Shown here one piece after another: positions 58,444-64,000 of a stretch of 64,000 bases of DNA. Origin of the DNA: Nitrospira sp. (GTDB lineage: Bacteria > Nitrospirota > Nitrospiria > Nitrospirales > Nitrospiraceae); contig JANDJI010000001.1 of assembly GCA_024331125.1 (NCBI GenBank), positions 714,001 to 778,000 on the forward strand, in the 5' to 3' direction. The position numbers were made by a program, and so were the translations under genes. The notes under the pieces were generated by a model. That model was given only the letters and a program-made list of their open reading frames with translations. It was not told the origin of the DNA and searched no databases. How positions within the stretch are numbered: position 1 is the first letter of the stretch; each line of letters opens with the position of its first letter.

Positions 58444-59069
58444 TCTGAACCTTCTTTCGGGTGAAGGAGCTTCACGAACTCCCGCTCCTGCTTCCTGCCA
58501 TACACGTCGGTGAATCGCTCCTGAACGATGATCCCTCGCTCGGTGATCGCGCTCACCACCCCGTTGTTTTGCCCGATGCGCGTCCCGCGCCGAATGGAGT
58601 ACCCATGTCCCTCCGGGGTCTGAACCATAGCCGTATACCCATGGGTTCCCCACACGATTGCGATGAGATTCAGTTCCGTCAGGCCCACCCGCTGCAAAGG
58701 CGGAAGATTTTCATCGAGCCTTCCAGGTTGTAAATCCTGGATGACCGGCGCAAATGGATCACGTCGCCCCGCGGGATCGTAACCGATGCTGACAACACCC
58801 TCATCGGATCGAGGTTCAGCGATCGCCCCTTGCTCCACTTTGGTCCCTTCCCCCGATTCGCCGGCCTTGACCGGCGCTTCCGGAGCGGATGTCATCTTGT
58901 GACCAAGCGGGATCGACTCCTGTCTCATAGGCCCCACTTGAGCAAGGAGAGTCTCCGCTTGCGCGCAAAAAGGTTTTTCAAGGGCCATCACCGCCAGGCT
59001 CAGGAAACTCGCCGCAGCGGAAATGAAAAACCGTCGCTTCCGCTCGACCCGTCCCTTGGATCTTTCCAT
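58440..59069 (-). CDS. pilP: Type IV pilus assembly lipoprotein-like PilP
   Basis: PilP links the inner-membrane PilMNO complex to the PilQ secretin. The 209-residue product has an N-terminal membrane or signal segment (RRFFISAAASFLSLAVMAL), a disordered linker, and the PilP/HR beta-sandwich domain (RRDPFAPVIQDLQPG, LNLIAIVWGTHGYTAMVQTP, IGQNNGVVSAITERGIIV). There is no clear lipobox. It follows pilO with a 15-base gap and overlaps pilQ. Confidence 0.93.
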   Translation of the reverse strand: MERSKGRVERKRRFFISAAASFLSLAVMALEKPFCAQAETLLAQVGPMRQESIPLGHKMTSAPEAPVKAGESGEGTKVEQGAIAEPRSDEGVVSIGYDPAGRRDPFAPVIQDLQPGRLDENLPPLQRVGLTELNLIAIVWGTHGYTAMVQTPEGHGYSIRRGTRIGQNNGVVSAITERGIIVQERFTDVYGRKQEREFVKLLHPKEGSE

Positions 59070-59084
59070 GGCCCCGAGGTTCTC

Positions 59085-59732
59085 CTATCGACTGACTTGA
59101 GCCGGCTGCCCGGGCTTCGTTGTCGAAGCGGTCGCCGCGACCAACGGTTTCTCCTGCGGCGCCGCATAAGCCACAAGCTCGAAGGTCGTCTGGGACACGA
59201 CCCGTCCGACCTCGACTTTCGGCGATCCCATTTTGAGTCCGGACACCGTCACAATGCGCGGCAATCTGTTGATACGATCGAAAAACAGTGCGGCCGTGTG
59301 ATACGCGCCCGCCACTTCCACGCTCACGGGCATTCTCACAAAGAGCTTCGACGCGTCTTCCGACGGAGCTCCCGGTTTCCATAATCGAATGTCGAGCCCC
59401 AACCGAACTCCGAGATCGGACACTTGCTTGAGCAGCATGATGGCCTCCTCTTCGGGCGGAAGGCGTTCCTTCTTTTTGGCGAGCTCTATTTCCAGTTGTT
59501 TGCTCGCGGCCATCAATTCATCAAGGTGTTTGACCTTGATGGTGAGTGTTTGGACTTCGGCATCCAACCTCCCGTTCTCGGCCTGTAACGCGGCGATGCT
59601 CTCCGACTTGGGCTCGGCAATGTAGAAGTAAAAACCCGCGACGATACCCCCGACGAGGAGAAACAGCAGCGCGGCCTTCTGCGTGGCCGGAATGTTGCGT
59701 AACGAACCGAGATTGATCGACGGCAAATCCAT
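59085..59732 (-). CDS. pilO: Type IV pilus assembly protein PilO
   Basis: PilO pairs with PilN in the alignment subcomplex in the periplasm. The 215-residue product has an N-terminal membrane helix (AALLFLLVGGIVAGFYFYI), a coiled-coil stretch (KVKHLDELMAASKQLEIELA), and a C-terminal ferredoxin-like domain (KLFVRMPVSVEVAGAYHTAA). I chose the ATG at MDLPSINLGS (7 bases after the pilN stop) because of AAGGGA upstream; a TTG two codons earlier is possible. Confidence 0.93.
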   Translation of the reverse strand: MDLPSINLGSLRNIPATQKAALLFLLVGGIVAGFYFYIAEPKSESIAALQAENGRLDAEVQTLTIKVKHLDELMAASKQLEIELAKKKERLPPEEEAIMLLKQVSDLGVRLGLDIRLWKPGAPSEDASKLFVRMPVSVEVAGAYHTAALFFDRINRLPRIVTVSGLKMGSPKVEVGRVVSQTTFELVAYAAPQEKPLVAATASTTKPGQPAQVSR

Positions 59733-59739
59733 GCTCAAT

Positions 59740-60294
59740 TCATCCCTTGAGGCGGAACGTCAACCGAAACTGATACACGTTGATCTTATTGTCGGTCGCC
59801 GCCTTGCTTTCCTGAAGATTGATGCCGGTAAAATACTCCGTCCGCCGGAGATTGTTCGCAAATTCCACGACGTCGTCGTTCGTAAGGGCTTTGCCTTCCA
59901 GCTCCACCGCATCGGCCGATACGCCCAACTTGGTCAGCCAGATCTTCAGGGGCTCGATGCTTCGGCTGACATGATCAAGCACCTTCACCGGCCCGCCTCT
60001 TGTTTGCTCAAGCTGATCGATGACTCGGTTTTTTTCCTCGAGCAATTTCTTTTTCTGCTCGAAATCTTGAACTTGCTTGACCTGTTCTTTTAATTGCGCG
60101 ACCTGCTTGTCCTTATTCTGCTTCTCCTCCGTCAAAGCCTCGATTTCTTGATCAAGCGTCGTCGAATACCACCAGCAGCCTGCCAGAGTGATCAGCAACG
60201 TACCGACGCCGAGCAACGCCTGGGCCCGCACGTCGTATTTCGGTTTGGCCTTGGCGCCTTTGGGCTCGGGCGCGAGCAGGTTGATTTTGATCAT
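59740..60294 (-). CDS. pilN: Type IV pilus assembly protein PilN
   Basis: PilN binds PilM in the cytoplasm through its N-terminal INLL motif, seen here as MIKINLLAPEPKGAKAK. A membrane helix (ALLGVGTLLITLAGCWWY) and a long coiled coil (EIEALTEEKQNKDKQVAQL) follow, then a periplasmic ferredoxin-like domain. Length is 184 residues. Its ATG shares one base with the pilM stop (TGATG), coupling the two genes. Confidence 0.95.
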   Translation of the reverse strand: MIKINLLAPEPKGAKAKPKYDVRAQALLGVGTLLITLAGCWWYSTTLDQEIEALTEEKQNKDKQVAQLKEQVKQVQDFEQKKKLLEEKNRVIDQLEQTRGGPVKVLDHVSRSIEPLKIWLTKLGVSADAVELEGKALTNDDVVEFANNLRRTEYFTGINLQESKAATDNKINVYQFRLTFRLKG

Positions 60295-61442
60295 CAGTCT
60301 CCCACCGTTCTTAATGCCAATCCAACGCCCACCGCCGCCGACGGCCCGAATTCCGCCAGCATGTCCGGATCGATCTCGCTCTTCGTCACGTCAATTTCGC
60401 CGAACGGGTCCGCCACTTCGACCGGCACCTGCATTCGATCGGCAAGATGCTGGACCAACCCCCTGGCTTTCGCCACCCCCCCGCACACGAGCACCCGATC
60501 GAGTTCGGCGGTTGAGGAGGACGTCCGGAAATAATCCACCGTTCGCGCCACTTCGGCGGCGACTTCGGCGTTGACGCCGTCCATGACTTGACCGAGCGGC
60601 CCCTGCCACGATCCGTCTCCCCGCTCTTGTCTCTTGACCTCTTCGGCTTCTTCGTGCGACATGCCCATTTCACGTTGAATCGCTTCCGTATAGCGGTTTC
60701 CCCCCAAGGGAACATCCCGCGTAAACAAGGAGGACCCATGCCGGACGATGTTGACGTTCATCACGCTCGCTCCGATGTTGACGAGCGCCGTCACCTCGTC
60801 TTGTCCCATCGGATAACTGACGGCGTGCATGTTCTCGATCGCAAACGCGTCGACGTCCATTACCATGGGAACGAGACCCGCCGCCTTCACAAGCTCGGTC
60901 AATTCGTTGATTTTGTCTTTTTTTGCCGCAACGAGAATCACCGCCATGTCTTCCATCTCTCCCTGCTCAGCGGGCGACGAATCGGGCGGCAAGACATGAA
61001 AGTCGATATTGACTTCGTTGATGTCGAACGGGATGTACTGTTCGGCGGCCAATTTCACTTGCCCCGGCAACTCTTCATCCGGCATGGGAGGAAGATTGAT
61101 CTTTTTGACGATCACGGCGTGTCCCGATATCGAAATGGCGACCTGCTTGTTCTTGACGCCGGTTTCTTCGATCAGCTCTCGGATCGACGAGACGACGCGC
61201 TCCTCGTCCATCACGGTCCCATCGACGATCATTTCGGGATCGAGAAGTTTGACGCCGAACTTTTGCAGGCTGTATCGCCCTTTGCTTTCTTTCAACTGAA
61301 CCAGCTTGATGGCGCTGGATCCGATATCAAGCCCCACCAGTTGCCGGCGAGGGGTCAACATCGACACAAGATCCGTTTCAAACAGGCGTTTGAACGCCCC
61401 TGACTTAAAAACCCCCGGCAGGGATAACGACATGGGTCCCAT
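60294..61442 (-). CDS. pilM: Type IV pilus assembly ATPase-fold protein PilM
   Basis: PilM is an actin-like (FtsA-type) cytoplasmic protein that binds PilN and organises the pilus machine. The 382-residue product has the phosphate loop LVGLDIGSSAIKLVQLKE, VNIGASVMNVNIVRHGSS, and the adenosine motif LVCGGVAKARGLVQHLAD. GGAG precedes the ATG. It is the first gene of the operon; the 274-base upstream gap has no clear promoter beyond a TTGACA near 61555 on the minus strand. Confidence 0.95.
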   Translation of the reverse strand: MGPMSLSLPGVFKSGAFKRLFETDLVSMLTPRRQLVGLDIGSSAIKLVQLKESKGRYSLQKFGVKLLDPEMIVDGTVMDEERVVSSIRELIEETGVKNKQVAISISGHAVIVKKINLPPMPDEELPGQVKLAAEQYIPFDINEVNIDFHVLPPDSSPAEQGEMEDMAVILVAAKKDKINELTELVKAAGLVPMVMDVDAFAIENMHAVSYPMGQDEVTALVNIGASVMNVNIVRHGSSLFTRDVPLGGNRYTEAIQREMGMSHEEAEEVKRQERGDGSWQGPLGQVMDGVNAEVAAEVARTVDYFRTSSSTAELDRVLVCGGVAKARGLVQHLADRMQVPVEVADPFGEIDVTKSEIDPDMLAEFGPSAAVGVGLALRTVGD

Positions 61443-61716
61443 CGCTACTCCGTGTGACTTTCTTTCATGCGCCGATCATTTTTGATTTCGTTGAGTCTGT
61501 CGAGAGGTTTCGCGCCTTGCCGCCGTGCCATGCGCCTCGCACTCTTCAATATGTCAATATGAGCCGTATCGACATTCGGCTTCCGCTGCGCTTGTTCGAC
61601 GGATTCCGCACGCAGGCGCACAGTGGCAAGTATAGTCCCTAGCCTCTACCTGTCAAGAAAACCGCTGAAACGAGATCAATGGAATGGAATGAGGGAAATT
61701 TGAACGTGGCTTGCCG

Positions 61717-62592
61717 CTAAGGCCGCTCGGCCTTGTGCATGTCGCGATGCGTCACGGCCACATCGTAGCCCATCATGGCAAGACTGTCCTGCAGAGACCC
61801 GGCGATGGCGACGGAGCGATGGCGCCCTCCCGTACAACCGATGGCAATGGTCAGATAACTGCGCGGCTCCCGTTCAAAACACGGAATCAGAAATTGCAGC
61901 AATCCCTCGAGCCGATCCAGCAGAGATCGCGCGTTGGGGTCGGAGAGAACGAAAGCCTTGACCCGTGGATCATCGCCCGCCAGCGGCTTCAACTCCGGCA
62001 CGAAATAGGGATTTTTTAGGAACCGCACGTCGAACAGCAAGTCGACGTCGTACGGCACTCCGAATTTGTAACCGAACGTCAGGAGGGAAATGATGAGCTT
62101 GGTTCCTGCAGGCTCCAATCGAAATTGTTTGGTGAGCAGGCCGCGGAGCTCATGCGCCGTAAGATCGGAGGTGTCGATGACGCGGTCGGCACGTCGGCGA
62201 AGTTCCGCAAGCCGCTCTTTTTCAAATCGAACTCCCTCCATGACGGGGGCGTGGGGCATCAGAGGATGCGGCCGCCGAGACTCGGAAAATCGCCTCACCA
62301 GCACTTCTTCGCGCGCCTCAAAAAACAGCAGTTGCACGGAGTGGCCGAGTCCCTTGATTTGCTCCAGTATACCGGTCAAATCGGACAAAAAACTCCTCTC
62401 TCGAATATCGATCCCCAATGCCACATTGGTAATGGCCTCTTTCTGCTGGCTGCACAGTTCGACGAACGTCGGCAACAAAGCGGGAGGGAGATTGTCGATG
62501 CAGAAATAACCGGTATCCTCGAGCGATTTGAGCGCGAGAGACTTACCGGATCCCGACAACCCGCTGATCACGATAACATTGAGACCCGCCAC
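61717..62592 (-). CDS. rapZ: RNase adapter protein RapZ (nucleotide-binding)
   Basis: RapZ (YvcJ) binds nucleotides and, in enterobacteria, guides RNase E to the GlmZ small RNA; elsewhere its role is less clear. The 291-residue protein has the P-loop VISGLSGSGKSLALK near its start, and the C-terminal domain with IAIGCTGGRHRSVAIA, the conserved phosphate-binding motif. It starts at a GTG, required because Walker A begins 10 residues in. It lies downstream of hpf and rpoN, the common rpoN-hpf-(pts)-rapZ order; no pts genes are present between them here. Confidence 0.95.
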   Translation of the reverse strand: MAGLNVIVISGLSGSGKSLALKSLEDTGYFCIDNLPPALLPTFVELCSQQKEAITNVALGIDIRERSFLSDLTGILEQIKGLGHSVQLLFFEAREEVLVRRFSESRRPHPLMPHAPVMEGVRFEKERLAELRRRADRVIDTSDLTAHELRGLLTKQFRLEPAGTKLIISLLTFGYKFGVPYDVDLLFDVRFLKNPYFVPELKPLAGDDPRVKAFVLSDPNARSLLDRLEGLLQFLIPCFEREPRSYLTIAIGCTGGRHRSVAIAGSLQDSLAMMGYDVAVTHRDMHKAERP

Positions 62593-62714
62593 ATCCCCTC
62601 TTTATTCCCGCACAGGCAAGGAATTGAAACATGGACGTTCTCCACTCGCTTGATGAATGGCCGCCACGACCAAAAACAGCAGCTCTCCCCGCGTCTTCTG
62701 GGAGTTCCGGCATC

Positions 62715-63047
62715 TCAGGCGGTTCCGACTCGCCTGCGGGACTTGCTGATCCTCTCCGGCTTATGGTCGGCGAGCCTCCCCTTCCACTTTCTGAACTGGG
62801 CGTCCACCCGATCAACCAATTCATCGATCGACGCGTACATCTCTCGAGTCGACGTCTTCGCTTGCAGGGGTTTGCCGTTCACCGTCCCCACGACTTCCGC
62901 CGTATGCCGGAGCTTTTCAACCCCCAACACGACCTGAAGAGACCCCACTTTGAGCTCGTAGCGGTCCAATCGTTGAAACCGCGTTTGCACATATTCCCGC
63001 AACGCCGGAGTGATGTCGAGGTGTCGGCCTGTAATTCTGATTGTCAT
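62715..63047 (-). CDS. hpf: Ribosome hibernation promoting factor, short form
   Basis: The 110-residue short HPF binds the 30S subunit and promotes 100S ribosome dimers or stabilises idle ribosomes. It begins MTIRITGRHLDITPALREYV, the family N-terminus, and contains VVGTVNGKPLQAKTSTREMY. The long-form C-terminal dimerisation domain is absent. GGAGG lies 5 bases before the ATG. It follows rpoN by 32 bases. Confidence 0.95.
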   Translation of the reverse strand: MTIRITGRHLDITPALREYVQTRFQRLDRYELKVGSLQVVLGVEKLRHTAEVVGTVNGKPLQAKTSTREMYASIDELVDRVDAQFRKWKGRLADHKPERISKSRRRVGTA

Positions 63048-63079
63048 GCGTGCCTCCAGTGCTCTCCGATACAGTCCTC

Positions 63080-64000
63080 TCAAAAGAAACGTTTCCGCTG
63101 GCTGGCGGACGGAATATTTTCCTCCGCCCGATATTTGGCGACGGTTCGTCTGGCGATCAAGATCTGTTTCGCGCGCAGTCGGGCGGCGATTTCTTCGTCT
63201 TTCAACGGCCGTTTCGCGTCCTCTTCGGCCACCATCTGTTTGATCATCTGGCGGACCGACACGGAAGAATGCATGTCGGACGGTCGATCGGCACGTTGAA
63301 GCCCCGCGTTGAAAAAGAACTTGAGCTCGAGCATGCCTTGCGAGCAATACAAATACTTGTTGGCCGTGACGCGGCTGATCGTGGACTCGTGCATTCCGAC
63401 GTCTTCGGCGACTTGCTTGAGCACCAGCGGTTTCAGATACTGCACCCCGTGTTCGAAGAACGGCTCCTGAAATTTCACGATGCTCGACACGACCTTGACG
63501 ATCGTCTTGTTGCGTTGCTCGATGCTTCGAATGACCCATTGCGCGGCGCGCAACTTCTCGTCCATGTACGCTTTTGTTTCAGGAGCGTTTTCCCGCCCGG
63601 ACCCCATCAACTGTTTGTAGTAGGGATTGATCCTCATTTTTGGCATCCCGTCGTCGTTCAGCAAAACGACCCATTCTCCTTCGTCTTTGACGACGAACAC
63701 GTCCGGAACGATCACATAGTTCTGGGTGTTGACGAACGGCCGGCCCGGTTTTGGCTCGAGGTTTTCGATGATTTTGGTCGCTTGAAATACTTCATCGAGC
63801 GTGACGTTCAGAGCCTTGGCGATTTTGGCATACTGCTTTTTCTCAAGATCTTTCAAATGGTGAAGAATGACGGCTTCAACGACCGACCCTTTAAGAGCCC
63901 CCGGTCTCGCGCCCAGCGATCCCATGGGATTACGCCCCAGATGCCCGAGCTGAAGCAACAGACACTCGGGCAGACTTCTGGCGCCGACCCCAGTCGGATC
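63080..64000 (-). CDS. rpoN: RNA polymerase sigma-54 factor, 3' part only
   Basis: The window contains the C-terminal 307 codons; the N-terminal activator-interacting region lies beyond the right edge. Visible features are the start of the core-binding domain (DPTGVGARSLPECLLLQL), the helix-turn-helix VAEDVGMHESTISRVTANKY, and the RpoN box IARRTVAKYRAEENIP near the C-terminus. RpoN recognises -24/-12 promoters, with ATP-dependent activators. It heads the rpoN-hpf-rapZ group. Its presence fits the nitrogen-regulation genes in this window. Confidence 0.96.
   Translation of the reverse strand, partial: DPTGVGARSLPECLLLQLGHLGRNPMGSLGARPGALKGSVVEAVILHHLKDLEKKQYAKIAKALNVTLDEVFQATKIIENLEPKPGRPFVNTQNYVIVPDVFVVKDEGEWVVLLNDDGMPKMRINPYYKQLMGSGRENAPETKAYMDEKLRAAQWVIRSIEQRNKTIVKVVSSIVKFQEPFFEHGVQYLKPLVLKQVAEDVGMHESTISRVTANKYLYCSQGMLELKFFFNAGLQRADRPSDMHSSVSVRQMIKQMVAEEDAKRPLKDEEIAARLRAKQILIARRTVAKYRAEENIPSASQRKRFF

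Overview
The window is a high-GC, gene-dense bacterial chromosome segment that looks like Nitrospira (phylum Nitrospirota). The strongest taxonomic pointer is a secreted chlorite dismutase at 33794-34588 that matches, by recognition, the periplasmic Cld of Nitrospira defluvii, including the proximal His and distal Arg. A 4Fe-4S-type PurF, a PurS/Q/L trio, a pilMNOPQ set and rpoN-hpf-rapZ order fit a Gram-negative with type IV pili. No rRNA, tRNA, CRISPR array, insertion sequence or prophage was seen.

Layout. 1-11 kb (minus): a truncated unknown gene, then guaB-guaA-rluB-aspS-aroC, then a large NHL-repeat protein. 11-15 kb: pentapeptide-repeat protein, scpA-scpB, and a Lys-rich/acidic protein. 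15-17.4 kb (plus): a cupredoxin, a methyltransferase with a PqqD-like N-terminus, and a 27-codon membrane-peptide gene. 17.5-21.4 kb (minus): recG, a coiled-coil gene and ppx. 21.5-27 kb: small envelope proteins and an overlapping cassette (degenerate metallo-beta-lactamase fold, TPR protein, unknown 145-aa protein, methyltransferase). 27-38.3 kb (minus): ribBA-ribH-nusB-purB-cld-purC-(2-TM)-purS-purQ, then a secreted protein, purL, purF and a PilZ gene. 38.4-41.9 kb (plus): an RpoH-like sigma factor, groES and groEL with a strong terminator. 41.9-46 kb: two divergent GlnE-like genes. 46-50.8 kb: an mrr pseudogene, two CBS-domain proteins, a TPR-PilZ protein and small genes. 50.9-56.1 kb (minus): glnA, glnB, nadE, aroB. 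56.4-61.4 kb (minus): pilM-N-O-P-Q. 61.7-64 kb (minus): rapZ, hpf and the 3' part of rpoN.

Themes. Nitrogen control is concentrated here: a GlnA with Tyr397, a PII protein with Tyr51, RpoN, and two GlnE-like nucleotidyltransferases, one carrying an N-terminal ACT-like region. This suggests an unusual glutamine synthetase control circuit. NadE has Gly where the glutaminase nucleophile Cys is expected, so NAD synthesis may use free ammonia. Several genes (scpA, recG, the sigma factor, both glnE-like genes, a small membrane protein) have promoter-like -10 elements 7 to 11 bases before the start codon and no ribosome-binding site, suggesting leaderless transcripts. Functional statements rest on motif recognition by eye; no database search was run.
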